A stretch of 64,000 nt of DNA from Streptomyces sp. BA2 (GTDB lineage Bacteria > Actinomycetota > Actinomycetes > Streptomycetales > Streptomycetaceae): assembly GCF_009769735.1 (NCBI RefSeq), contig NZ_WSRO01000002.1:8171001-8235000 (forward strand), in the 5' to 3' direction. This document shows positions 8,545 to 16,770 of this stretch, one piece after another (the first letter of the stretch is position 1; every line of letters starts with the position of its first letter). A model generated the notes under the pieces. The model was not told the DNA's origin and ran no database searches. It saw only the letters and a program-made list of their open reading frames with translations. The translations under genes were made by a program, and so were the position numbers.

Positions 8545-8664
8545 TCACACTTCCGAGAGGCGCAGGGCGTGGATCTCCGCGTCCTTGTCGCGGTCGCTCA
8601 TTGGTAGTAGCCGCAGGGCGGCGAACACGTTAGTGACGGTCAGGTAAGCGAGACGGAGCGACAC
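8545..8664 (-). pseudogene. Transposase N-terminal relic
   Basis: Reading minus from GTG at 8664 gives SLRLAYLTVTNVFAALRLLP followed by MSDRDKDAEIHALR, then LSEV and a stop. I recognise this as the typical N-terminus of a widespread Streptomyces integrase-type transposase, in which a long catalytic protein normally follows. Only about 39 codons remain. No terminal inverted repeats were seen. The rest of the 8521-8825 gap holds no convincing gene. Confidence 0.6.
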
Positions 8665-8825
8665 GAGTGCTCATCCTGCCGCACTACCGACCAGACTCCT
8701 GAGCTGGCGCTTCCGCCGACGTACCGGCCACCCGCTGTACGGCGTGCGCGGCGCACAGCTCCTTCAGCGCACTGACGGGCGCGATGCAAGGACGGGCCAC
8801 CACTGGGGAAGGCCTGAGGGTTACT

Positions 8826-9709
8826 CATGAGGATGGGCAGTAGGCCGTCGGGCAGAAGGAGTTCACGGCGTTCTGCAGTATCTCGGACTGCGTGGTCCTT
8901 GCGCCGGAGGGGGCTGAGACGAGTACGGCGTACATGGCGTGGTCGTCCGCTGTGGCGCGGTGGTCCATGATGCGTCGATGGCCCGCCGTGTTGCTGGTGT
9001 AGGTGTATTCGAGGTAGACGGCGGAGTCGGTGTTCGGTCCCTGGCTCGCAAGGCTGACAAGGTCGAAGTCGGGCTGTTGCGAGGCGAGCCGCTCGGCCTC
9101 GGCGGCGGAGTCGTACGGGGTTGGTTCCGGGCCGTTGAGCTGGAAGAGCTGGAGGAAGTACGTCCCGTCAGGTGAGGAATATATGACGCTGGCATCGCCG
9201 GTGGTGCGCTGCCAGCCGTTGCGTACATCGACGGTGAATCCGGCCTCGTCGTCGACCCGGGTGTAGCCGGGGGCGGGCGGGTCGCCGTCGGAGACGGACG
9301 GGCTGTCCGTGGCTGTGGGTTCGTCGGTGGGTTCCTCGGTGGGTTCGTCCGTCGTCTCGTTGGTTGGCTCGTCGGTCGGACTGTTGGTTGCCGTCGGGGT
9401 GGCCGGGCCCGGCAGTGTGCCGGGGCGGTTATCGCTCGAGCGGTCCACGAGAAACCAGGTGCCGACGCCCAGGACCGCGCACATGAGGACGGCAATCAGG
9501 CTGAGGACCAAGCGGCGTTGGGGGTTGGTGACCACTGCGTCGGGCTCGGGTGAGTGCGGAGAATCGGGGCCCGGTGCGGTCGCGTCCCACGGCGGTGTGG
9601 GCTGCGGCTCGTACGGCGACGGCCCTTGTGGCGGCGGCTCGTACTCCGGCTGCCCGTGCTGTGGTCCTTCCGGAACCCAGCGCTGGTTCTCGGCGTCCCA
9701 GTGGCTCAT
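8826..9709 (-). CDS. Single-pass membrane protein with Pro-rich cytoplasmic head and extracellular domain
   Basis: A 294-residue hypothetical protein. Residues 1-65 are Pro/Gln/Glu-rich (WDAENQRWVPEG near the start), one membrane helix follows near 70-92 (LVLSLIAVLMCAVLGVGTWFLV), then a Thr/Glu/Asp/Pro spacer with repeated TDEPT units near 112-140, then a folded-looking domain of about 150 residues with two Cys near the C-terminus. The layout suggests a cell-surface sensor or anchored protein. It is last in a leftward operon, 33 bp after the 150-residue gene. No function can be assigned. Confidence 0.7.
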
Positions 9710-9742
9710 GGCGCACCCCGATGTGTTCGTTCCGCGTGCTGT

Positions 9743-10195
9743 TCAGCCGCTCAGCAGCTGGACTATCGCCTGGACCACAGCTACCGCCGAGGCCAGGCCA
9801 CCGGCCGCGCTCGTGCCTGTCTCCAGGTGGGCGCGCAGCCGCTCAAGGCGGCCTTGGTCCGGCCGCCCTGTGGTGGCTATCTCCTCCTCGACCCGGGCGA
9901 GTTGGCCGTCCAGGTCGAGGGTGGGGTCCAGGCTGTCCGGGCCCGGAGCGCTGGGGGCGAGCAGCGGCAGCTGGTCGCGCAGGGTGTGGATGGCCGCCAG
10001 CAGGGCCGCGGTGTCCCGGCCCAGCGGCACACCATCGTTTGTGGTGTGCACCGCCTGGGCGCCGGGACCGGAGGCGACCGCGCCGCCGTGCATCGTGGTG
10101 ATGGTGATGTTGCCCGAGGTGGGGCCCGCGACGCGGCGTGGTGGTTCATTGGTGCCGCCCGGGTCAGGGCTGTGGGGTGGTGCGGTGTCGGTCAT
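9743..10195 (-). CDS. Hypothetical 150-residue protein with Gly-rich GGAVASG segment
   Basis: No family recognised with confidence. The N-terminus is Pro-rich; residues 26-55 read as a short beta-like, Gly-rich stretch (NITITTMHGGAVASGPGAQA); the rest is helical (AALLAAIHTLRDQL, QLARVEEEIA, RLERLRAHLE) and ends in a hydrophobic segment VAVVQAIVQLLSG. The ATG overlaps the upstream gene's stop, so translation is coupled. The Gly-rich piece resembles one at the C-terminus of the upstream protein, suggesting that the two proteins share a module. Confidence 0.65.
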   Translation of the reverse strand: MTDTAPPHSPDPGGTNEPPRRVAGPTSGNITITTMHGGAVASGPGAQAVHTTNDGVPLGRDTAALLAAIHTLRDQLPLLAPSAPGPDSLDPTLDLDGQLARVEEEIATTGRPDQGRLERLRAHLETGTSAAGGLASAVAVVQAIVQLLSG

Positions 10196-11844
10196 GAGGA
10201 ACCTCCTGGTGGCTTCTGGGGTGCGTTGCCGTGGGCCGGGCCCGGCCGCGAGGAGTGATGGGCGCCGGCATGGTCGCCGGTGGCCACGGCCCCGCCGCTC
10301 ATGGCTCCGACGAAGACGCCGCCACTGCTGACATTGACGATCTGCTGCTCGAACTCGCCCGTCTCGTAGCCCTGGGTGCGTAACGCTTCCCGTACGCCGC
10401 TGATGATCCGGTCCTGGACCGTCTTCACGTAGCGGCTGATGTCCATCTCCTGCATCAGCGAGACCTGCTCGGCGCTGCCCTGCTCGCGGATCGACGCCTC
10501 AGGGCCGTCCGGTATCGCGCGCCGGGGGTCGGCCAGCCAGACGCGGAAGAGCGCGATGAGCGTGCGGATGGCGGAGGCCCCGGCTGCCACGGACGCGGAG
10601 GGCGCGGCGAACAGGGCGCGGACCGCTTCGCGTCCTACGTCCGGGTGGTCGCGGGCAGCGACGACGTCCACGATCCTGAACGTGTCACTCAGCGGCATCA
10701 GGATGTGCGGGATGACCTCGAGGACCAGCATCTCGCCCTGGGTATGCACCCGGACCAGGATGGAGACGACCACCTGCTCGTCCCAGGCGCCGATCCGGAT
10801 CCGCAGGAAGTGCCGTCGGGCCTCGCCGCCTTCGTCGACGGCCTCGGTCAGATGCCGCTGAACGGAGAGGGCGTCATAGGAGACCTGACCGCGGGCCGGA
10901 CCGACCGGCAGATAGACGAACTCGTCGATTTCCAGCTCGCGCAGACGGTCGCGGCCGGTGGCAGCGGCGGAGGCGCACAGCCGCTCAAGACGGGGCACGA
11001 TCAGATCGACGACGGTACGAGCCAGCAGACGGTCGGCGGTGGGCCGGCTGCCGTCCGGAGCGATGCGGCGGCGCAGTTCGAGGGCGAAGGACCAGGGTTC
11101 GTAGGGGCGTCCGGCGCCGACGAACGGGCGGTAGGGGTCGTAGAAGGTGAGCGGGGCGTACTGCTCACGGTCGATGGCGGCGGTGATCCGCCGTAGCCGC
11201 AGCGTGCTCTGCGGCAGCGCGCGGGGCACCCTCGAAAAGGCGTCGGACGACAGCTCGTGACGCATGATGTCCTCGACCCGCGAGCGGTGCAGCCACACCG
11301 GCAGGACCAGCAGCAGCGGGAAGAGCAGGGCGAGCAGCACCGCGGGATCGGAGAGGGCGAGGAAGAGCGCCGCAACCCAGTAGGCGAGGACGAACATGCG
11401 GGGGCCGATCGGCGCCAGCACGGTGAGCCGGCCGCTGCTGGCGCGGCGCAGGGTCGCTCGATCCATGGTGTAGACGGACAGGCTACGCGCGCCGAGGGTC
11501 AACCGGGTGCTCAACACCAACAGGACGATCACCGCGTACACCAGGAACCACGGCACCAGCAGCGACGGGACATTGGCGTTCAGCTCGACCACGATGAACA
11601 GCACCCATATCAACAGGACCTGCACCGCGGCCTGCACCTCCAGACGGCGGGCGCGCAGCGCGTGAGCCAGGACAGGGACTACATCGATCCCGAGCGAGGG
11701 AGCGACGGACCGCTCCTCGTGCTCGATGAGTTCCTCGATGACCTTGCGGCGGAACATGCCGTGGACATAGGTCCCTGCACAGAGCAGGCGCGTCGCCTCG
11801 CTGCGTGAGTAGTTGTGGGAATGTCCCTGCAGCGGCATGCCCAT
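10192..11844 (-). CDS. Large membrane protein of unknown function
   Basis: A 550-residue protein. After about 60 soluble residues (SRSEATRLLCAGTYVHGMFR) come two hydrophobic hairpins, around 60-110 and 150-190, so about four membrane helices; the remaining 350 residues are soluble, ending with IVNVSSGGVFVGAMSGGAVA and a His/Pro tail. GGVFVGAMSGGAVATGDHA resembles the GGAVASGPGA piece of the next protein. The ATG at 11844 is preferred because GGGGGG stands four bases upstream; a longer TTG start at 11871 is possible. Probably first gene of a three-gene leftward operon. Confidence 0.7.
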   Translation of the reverse strand: MGMPLQGHSHNYSRSEATRLLCAGTYVHGMFRRKVIEELIEHEERSVAPSLGIDVVPVLAHALRARRLEVQAAVQVLLIWVLFIVVELNANVPSLLVPWFLVYAVIVLLVLSTRLTLGARSLSVYTMDRATLRRASSGRLTVLAPIGPRMFVLAYWVAALFLALSDPAVLLALLFPLLLVLPVWLHRSRVEDIMRHELSSDAFSRVPRALPQSTLRLRRITAAIDREQYAPLTFYDPYRPFVGAGRPYEPWSFALELRRRIAPDGSRPTADRLLARTVVDLIVPRLERLCASAAATGRDRLRELEIDEFVYLPVGPARGQVSYDALSVQRHLTEAVDEGGEARRHFLRIRIGAWDEQVVVSILVRVHTQGEMLVLEVIPHILMPLSDTFRIVDVVAARDHPDVGREAVRALFAAPSASVAAGASAIRTLIALFRVWLADPRRAIPDGPEASIREQGSAEQVSLMQEMDISRYVKTVQDRIISGVREALRTQGYETGEFEQQIVNVSSGGVFVGAMSGGAVATGDHAGAHHSSRPGPAHGNAPQKPPGGSS

Positions 11845-12294
11845 GCACCCCCCGATGGTCAAACTCCCCAATAACTAAAGCGAGTTGGCGGGTATGCGGA
11901 TACTGGACAGAATACGGTGGCGGAGGAGAAGGAGCGCTGCCGCGGCACCTGCCAATGGCGTATCCGGCGCTTGTTCGGGTCACGTTCGAGGAGCGCCGGT
12001 CACCTTTGGTCTGACGGCCACGGAGTGGTTCCGGCTGAAGCCGCATCCGCGCCCCAGCCCGTACCGGCCGTTCTCGGCTCGTCGGCCATGGTCGACGTCT
12101 TCGGTCAGAAGCCGTGGGGTGCACGACGAGATCCGGCACTTCCGTGCCCGCTTCCCGGATGCGGTATCTGTCGCGACCCGAATCTGGCAATCCTTGCCCT
12201 GCGAGGACGAGGATTCACGCAGTGGCGACGCTGTTCCCGCATGGTTGTGCCCCCGTGCTGGTCTCCGTCAACGGAAAGCTCGCCAGGGCGACGT
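11845..12294. other. 450-bp intergenic region with no recognised content
   Basis: Lies between the end of the LacI gene and the start of the 550-residue membrane-protein gene. Open frames here lack codon-position GC bias and recognisable motifs. It presumably holds the promoter of the leftward membrane operon; no operator, repeat or RNA could be identified. Confidence 0.5.
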
Positions 12295-13323
12295 TCAGCT
12301 GCGGGCCGCCGCCACGGACTGCTCGCCCGATCCGCGGACGATCAATCGGGTGGGAACGGTGACGGTGCGAGCACGGGACCGGTCGCCGTCGAGCCGGGCC
12401 AGGGCCGTCACGGCTGCTGTTCTGCCGATCTCTTCGGGGTCCTGGGCGACGACGGTCAGGGCCGGTTCGAGGGCATCAGCCAGCGATACGTCGTCGAAGG
12501 CGACGACCGCCACGTGTTTGCGTCCGCTCCGGGCGAGTTCAGCGACGATCCCCAGCGCCATGATGTTGTTGCCTGCGAACAGGGCCGTGGGCGGTTCGGC
12601 CCGGTCGAGCAATTGTCCGGCCGCCGCTTCGGCCCCTCGCTGGTCGTGGGCGTTGACGACGAGCGAGCGGTCGTAGGGGATATCGGCTTCCTGCAGGGCC
12701 GAGCGGTAGCCCGCCAGACGTTCACGGCGGGTGTAGAGCTTGGCGGGAAGGTCACCGATGAAGCCGATGCGCCGGTGGCCGTGGGCGATGAGATGGGCGA
12801 CGCCGCCGTGAGCGCCCGTGCGGTTGGAGCTGACGACGCTGTCCGTGGCCAGGCCTGCCCCCGGGCGGTCGATGAAGACGATCGGCAGGCCCGTCGCACG
12901 GTGGGTCTTCAGGTGGGCGTGGCCGGCGCCGACCGACGGCACGACCATCAGAACGCTGACGCGGCGGGCGAGGAACTTGTCTGTCAGCGCGCGCTCGCGG
13001 TCGGGGTCGTCCGCGGAGGAGCCCATGAGAAGCGTCAGGCCGCGGTCTCGGACGGTGTCCTCGATGCTTCTGGCGACGGCTCCGAAGAAGGGGTTGGCGA
13101 GGTCGGGGATGACAAGGCCGACAGTGGTGTCGGGTCCGCCGACTCGGATGTTGCGGGCCATCAGGTTCGGCTGGAAGCCGAGTTTGGTGACGGCGGCGAG
13201 TACCTGTTCCCTGGTCTGTGCCGAGGCGGGGCCGTCCGCGTTGAGGACACGGGAGACGGTCTTGGCGCTGACGCCCACTTCACGGGCGACGTCTGCCAGG
13301 GTCGGGCGGCGGTTCGCTGCCAT
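12295..13323 (-). CDS. LacI family repressor of the fructose/fructan unit
   Basis: A 342-residue LacI/GalR regulator. The DNA-binding helices span about residues 7-28 (TLADVAREVGVSAKTVSRVLN), followed by a hinge and a periplasmic-binding-like sensor domain (VGLVIPDLANPFFGAVARSIE; RIGFIGDLP; LFAGNNIMALG; VAFDD). It is the distal gene after binding protein, permease and ATPase on minus. The paired TGTCA-N4-TGACA operators before the binding-protein gene and before the levanase are its most likely targets (inference). The inducer is probably fructose or a phosphorylated derivative. Confidence 0.88.
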   Translation of the reverse strand: MAANRRPTLADVAREVGVSAKTVSRVLNADGPASAQTREQVLAAVTKLGFQPNLMARNIRVGGPDTTVGLVIPDLANPFFGAVARSIEDTVRDRGLTLLMGSSADDPDRERALTDKFLARRVSVLMVVPSVGAGHAHLKTHRATGLPIVFIDRPGAGLATDSVVSSNRTGAHGGVAHLIAHGHRRIGFIGDLPAKLYTRRERLAGYRSALQEADIPYDRSLVVNAHDQRGAEAAAGQLLDRAEPPTALFAGNNIMALGIVAELARSGRKHVAVVAFDDVSLADALEPALTVVAQDPEEIGRTAAVTALARLDGDRSRARTVTVPTRLIVRGSGEQSVAAARS

Positions 13324-13350
13324 GGAGAAGATGGCCCCCTTGCGCGTCGG

Positions 13351-13374
13351 TTCCGGCCGCGGCCTCGGCCGGAA
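13351..13374 (-). terminator. Hairpin between ABC ATPase and LacI genes
   Basis: Perfect 9-bp arms TTCCGGCCG (13351-13359) and CGGCCGGAA (13366-13374) with a 6-nt loop, in the 75-bp gap between the ATPase stop and the LacI start. No T-run follows in either direction, so it may attenuate or process the transcript rather than end it fully. Confidence 0.5.
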
Positions 13375-13398
13375 CCTGTGAGCGTTTTAGTTGTCCGG

Positions 13399-14235
13399 TC
13401 AGTTGGCCTGGACTCCCGCGGCCTTTGCCGCCTCGGAATCCGCTACGACAGTATCCCCGGACGCGTCGAGTGTGAGCGCGCCGGTCATGATGGCGACGAC
13501 CTCCGCCATGGAGTAGTCGGCGGGCTTGATCACCGCTGCGCGCCGGCCAAGGCGGTGGACGTGGATCCGGTCGGCGATCTCGAAGACGTGCGGCATGTTG
13601 TGGCTGATCAGGACCACCGGCATGCCCTTGTCCCGAACGCGGCGGATGAGGTCGAGGACTTGGCCGGACTCCTTGACGCCGAGGGCCGCGGTGGGTTCGT
13701 CCATGACGACGACGCTGCTGGCCCAGGCGACGGAACGGGCGACAGCGACAGCCTGCCGCTGTCCGCCTGAGAGAGTCTCGACCGACTGCGTGAGCGAGCG
13801 CAGACCGATCTTCAGGTCGGCCATGTGCTCGGCGGCTTCCTGGCGCATGCGCTTCTTGTCCAGCATCCGGAAGACACTGCCGAGGACGCCGGGGCGGCGC
13901 AGCTCGCGCCCGAGGAACATGTTCGAGGCGATGTCCATGGAGGCGGCAACGGCGAGGTCCTGATAGACCGTCTCGATGCCGTGGGCGCGTGCGCTCTGCG
14001 GGCCGGAGAAGGCGATGGGCTCGCCGTTGAGGCGTATCTCGCCCGCGTCGGGAATCACCGCGCCGGTGAGCGCCTTGATCAGGCTGGTCTTGCCGGCACC
14101 GTTGTCGCCGATGACGGCGAGCACCTCGCCGGGCATCAGGTCGAAGTCGGCGCCGTCGATCGCGGTGACCTGGCCGTAGCGCTTGACCAGACCACGGGCC
14201 TGCAGCACGGGGACGGGGGAGGAGGCGGCGGTCAT
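13399..14235 (-). CDS. Sugar ABC transporter ATP-binding protein (FrcA-like)
   Basis: A 278-residue single-ATPase subunit. Walker A is GDNGAGKTS (about 43-51), the signature motif is LSGGQRQAVAVAR, Walker B is VVVMDEPTAALG and the H-loop is VLISHNMPHV. Most CUT2 ATPases carry two cassettes (about 500 residues); a single cassette is the arrangement of FrcA-type fructose importers. The ATG at 14235 overlaps the permease stop by 4 bp; a longer apparent frame is a shadow of the permease. Confidence 0.9.
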   Translation of the reverse strand: MTAASSPVPVLQARGLVKRYGQVTAIDGADFDLMPGEVLAVIGDNGAGKTSLIKALTGAVIPDAGEIRLNGEPIAFSGPQSARAHGIETVYQDLAVAASMDIASNMFLGRELRRPGVLGSVFRMLDKKRMRQEAAEHMADLKIGLRSLTQSVETLSGGQRQAVAVARSVAWASSVVVMDEPTAALGVKESGQVLDLIRRVRDKGMPVVLISHNMPHVFEIADRIHVHRLGRRAAVIKPADYSMAEVVAIMTGALTLDASGDTVVADSEAAKAAGVQAN

Positions 14236-15245
14236 CGGGTCTTCTTCCGGGAGATCTGGTCGACGGTCACCGCGAGGATCACCAGGACCCCGGTGATCAG
14301 CGTCTGGTATGTGGAGGCGACGCCCATCAGCTGCAGGCCGTTGCGGAACACACCGACGATGAGGACGCCGATGAACGTGCCCAGGACCGATCCGCGTCCG
14401 CCGAAGAGGCTGGTGCCGCCGAGGACCACAGCGGTGATGCTGTCGAGGTTGTCGGTCTGGCCGGCCTGCGGATCGCCCACTCCGGTGCGGGAGATGAGCA
14501 GCAGGGCTGCGATGCCGTAAAGGAGGCCTGCCACGGTGTAGATGCCGATGGTCAGACGGGAGGTGCGGATGCCGTTCAGGCGCGCCGCTTCCTGGCTGTT
14601 GCCCCGGGCGTACACGTGCCGGCCCCAACTGGTGCTGCTCAGCGCATACGCGAGGAAGAGGAACAGGGCGATGGTGAGCAGGGAGCCGTAGGTGATGTCG
14701 GTGTTGCCGAGCGGGAAGGTCTGCCCGAGGGCAGTCAGCGGCCCGGGCAGGCTGCTGATCGTCTGCTCCTCGGAGTAGATGTGGGTCAGCGCGAACGCCA
14801 CGTTGAGCATGCCGAGGGTGACGATGAACGGCGGCAGCGGGATCTTTTGCACCAACAGCCCGTTGAGCAGCCCGAATCCGCCGCAGACGGCTATGCCGAG
14901 CGCGATGGCGAGGAGCGGGGGCAGGGAACCCTCGGCGGCCATTTTGGCGATCACGATGCTGCCGAACGCCATCACGGCACCGCACGACAGGTCGATGCCC
15001 GCCGTGAGGATGATCAGGGTCTGGCCGATGGCGAGGGTGCCGACGACCATCACCTGCTGCACGATCAGTGAGAAGTTCCCGCCGGTGAGGAACTGGTCGT
15101 TCGAGGAGGAGAAGAAGGCACAGGCCAGGAGGAGGGCGACCAGGGGGCCGGTGGTCGGTGCCGTGAGCAGTCTGCGGCCCGTGGTCGGCGCTTTGAGCCC
15201 GGCGTACGGCGCGGACGTGTCCGGAGGTGTGGTCGTGGCTGTCAT
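14232..15245 (-). CDS. CUT2 sugar ABC transporter permease (FrcC-like)
   Basis: A 337-residue inner-membrane permease of the branched-chain/ribose type with about eight to ten helices. AGIDLSCGAVMAFGS and GGTSLFGGRGSVLGTFIGVL are the conserved permease signatures of RbsC/FrcC proteins. It would form the channel for a pentose/hexose, here most likely fructose given the neighbouring PfkB kinase, levanase and shared operators. Co-translated with the ATPase; separated from the binding protein by a 213-bp gap that carries tandem repeats. Confidence 0.9.
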   Translation of the reverse strand: MTATTTPPDTSAPYAGLKAPTTGRRLLTAPTTGPLVALLLACAFFSSSNDQFLTGGNFSLIVQQVMVVGTLAIGQTLIILTAGIDLSCGAVMAFGSIVIAKMAAEGSLPPLLAIALGIAVCGGFGLLNGLLVQKIPLPPFIVTLGMLNVAFALTHIYSEEQTISSLPGPLTALGQTFPLGNTDITYGSLLTIALFLFLAYALSSTSWGRHVYARGNSQEAARLNGIRTSRLTIGIYTVAGLLYGIAALLLISRTGVGDPQAGQTDNLDSITAVVLGGTSLFGGRGSVLGTFIGVLIVGVFRNGLQLMGVASTYQTLITGVLVILAVTVDQISRKKTR

Positions 15246-15350
15246 GCGAAGTCCTTGTCGGAAGACAGAGGTCGTTGTCCGTCCTGGTCGGAGGGACTGG
15301 AGGACGAGCGGGAGGCGCCCGTCCCGGTCAGGGAGGAAGGGGCGGCCGCC

Positions 15351-15434
15351 CCGATGAGGGGAGAGGCGGACCCGATGAGGGGAGAGGCGGACCCAAGGAG
15401 GGGAGAGGCGGAGTCGACGAGGGCGGAGGCGGAG
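15351..15434. repeat. Four tandem 21-bp repeats between permease and binding-protein genes
   Basis: CCGATGAGGGGAGAGGCGGA plus C is perfect at 15351-15371 and 15372-15392; a third copy (15393-15413) and fourth (15414-15434) are diverged. On the + strand the strand is purine-rich. It lies inside the leftward transporter operon between the binding-protein stop and the permease start, where it could affect mRNA stability or relative expression. Confidence 0.85.
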
Positions 15435-15458
15435 AGTCGTACGACCTTGGGGTCGGGC

Positions 15459-16481
15459 TCAGCCCCAGCAGCTCTTCAGGCCGAACGAGGTGTCCTTGGA
15501 CGCGACCTTGGCCTGCGCCTTGTCGGTGATCAGGTTGATGCCCGTGTCGGTGTAACCGGACGCCTTCTTGCCGTTCTTGGCGTACGTCACGACCGCTTCG
15601 ACGCCCTGGGCGGCCATCTTCAGCGGGTACTGCTGGGACGTGGCGGCGATCTTGCCGTCCTTGACCGCCCGGGTGCCGGTGCAGCCGCCGTCGACGGAGA
15701 CGATCAGGACGTCCTTCTCCCGGCCCTTCGCCTTGAGCGCCGTGTACGCGCCCAGCGCGGCCGGTTCGTTGATGGTGTAGACGAGGTTGATGTCCGGGTC
15801 CTTCTGGAGACAGTTCTCCATCGCGGTCTGGCCCTTGGCCTGGTCGCCGCCGGTGTCCTGCGAGCAGACGATCGACTTGTCCTTGGCGCCGATGCCGAAG
15901 CCCTGCAGGAATCCGTTGTGCCGTTGCACGCCCACGGAGACGCCCGGTGCGAGGTCGAGGGTGGCTATCTTCGCCGTCTTGCCCTTCATGGCGGCCTTGG
16001 AGTACTGGCCGATCCGCTTGCCGGCGTCGAGGTTGTCGGTGGCGAAGAGGGCGTCGACGGCGCTCTGCGGCTCGGTCGGGGTGTCCAGGGCGATGACCAG
16101 GACGCCCTTGGCGCGGGCCTTCGCGATCGCGGGCACGATGGCCTTGGAGTCGCTCGGGGTGATCAGGATGCCCTTCACGCCGGAGGCGACCATGTTCTCG
16201 ATGGCGGTGACCTGCCCGGCGTTGTCGCCGTCGAACTTGCCTGCGGCAGTGGACAGTTGGGCGCCGTTGTCCTTGGCGGCCTTCTCCGCGCCCTCCTTCA
16301 TCTTCACGAAGAACGGGTTGGTGTCCGTCTTGGTGATCAGGCCGACCTTGACTTTGCCTGAACCGGCGCTGGTGGAACTCGATCCGGAGCCGGATCCGCA
16401 GGCCGTCAGGGTGAGGGCCGCCACGCCCGTGAGGGCGGCGACTCGGAGGAGGGAGGAGGGCAGACGAGTGGTGCGAGGCAT
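15459..16481 (-). CDS. Sugar-binding lipoprotein of the CUT2 transporter (fructose-type)
   Basis: A 340-residue extracellular solute-binding protein. The signal peptide ends in lipobox LTAC with Cys28, followed by a Ser/Gly linker, then the periplasmic-binding fold VGLITKTDTNPFFVKMKEGA, NMVASGVKGILITPSDS and VLVIALDTPT typical of ribose/fructose-class binding proteins. The ATG at 16481 follows AGGAG at good spacing; an earlier start ten codons upstream lacks this. First gene of the leftward operon, directly controlled by the operator pair at 16541-16570. Confidence 0.92.
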   Translation of the reverse strand: MPRTTRLPSSLLRVAALTGVAALTLTACGSGSGSSSTSAGSGKVKVGLITKTDTNPFFVKMKEGAEKAAKDNGAQLSTAAGKFDGDNAGQVTAIENMVASGVKGILITPSDSKAIVPAIAKARAKGVLVIALDTPTEPQSAVDALFATDNLDAGKRIGQYSKAAMKGKTAKIATLDLAPGVSVGVQRHNGFLQGFGIGAKDKSIVCSQDTGGDQAKGQTAMENCLQKDPDINLVYTINEPAALGAYTALKAKGREKDVLIVSVDGGCTGTRAVKDGKIAATSQQYPLKMAAQGVEAVVTYAKNGKKASGYTDTGINLITDKAQAKVASKDTSFGLKSCWG

Positions 16482-16540
16482 GGTCGACTCCTGTGGGATG
16501 GCGAGCGGCACGGGGTTGGAGGTCAGGCATGCCGCCGGAG

Positions 16541-16570
16541 TGTCATCGTTGACTTATGTCATCGTTGACA
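16541..16570. promoter_or_regulatory. Paired LacI-type operators between transporter and kinase genes
   Basis: Two 14-bp sites, TGTCATCGTTGACT at 16541-16554 and TGTCATCGTTGACA at 16557-16570, start 16 bp apart. Each has TGTCA/TGACA-type half-sites around a central CG, as LacI-family proteins require. The pair sits in the divergent gap between the binding-protein gene (minus) and the PfkB kinase (plus) and matches the pair at 17829-17858. Confidence 0.85.
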
Positions 16571-16690
16571 CTTCATGGCGAGGATGATGGACTCCGCCTC
16601 CGGGAAACGTCAATGCCTTGCACCCGTCACAAATCGGCAAACTCCCGCAGTCGCCCCTCACTTGCAGTGCTCGACGGGCGCTCAACGACG

Positions 16691-16753
16691 TCTGCTTCGC
16701 CCACGCATCCGTCTGCTTCGCCCACGCATCCGTCCGCTTCGCCCACACGTCCG
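16691..16753. repeat. Three tandem 21-bp repeats upstream of the kinase gene
   Basis: Units start at 16691, 16712 and 16733; the first two are identical (TCTGCTTCGCCCACGCATCC plus G) and the third has three changes. They end 17 bp before the kinase ATG, in its 5' leader. The unit length equals that of the unrelated array at 15351-15434. Confidence 0.85.
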
Positions 16754-16770
16754 TCAGAGAAGAGCAGTCC

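Noticed and set aside
9309..10331. Long + strand open frame of 340 codons opposite the three-gene membrane operon
   Set aside because: It is antisense to two genes with clear overlaps and ribosome-site logic, is low complexity (repeated GSSVGSSV) and shows no domain.
11917..13770. 617-codon + strand open frame antisense to LacI and ATPase genes
   Set aside because: A typical high-GC shadow: the minus strand encodes unambiguous LacI and ABC ATPase motifs over the same bases.
15351..15434. CRISPR array
   Set aside because: The 21-bp units are contiguous with no spacers and no cas genes are present; the same applies to 16691-16753.
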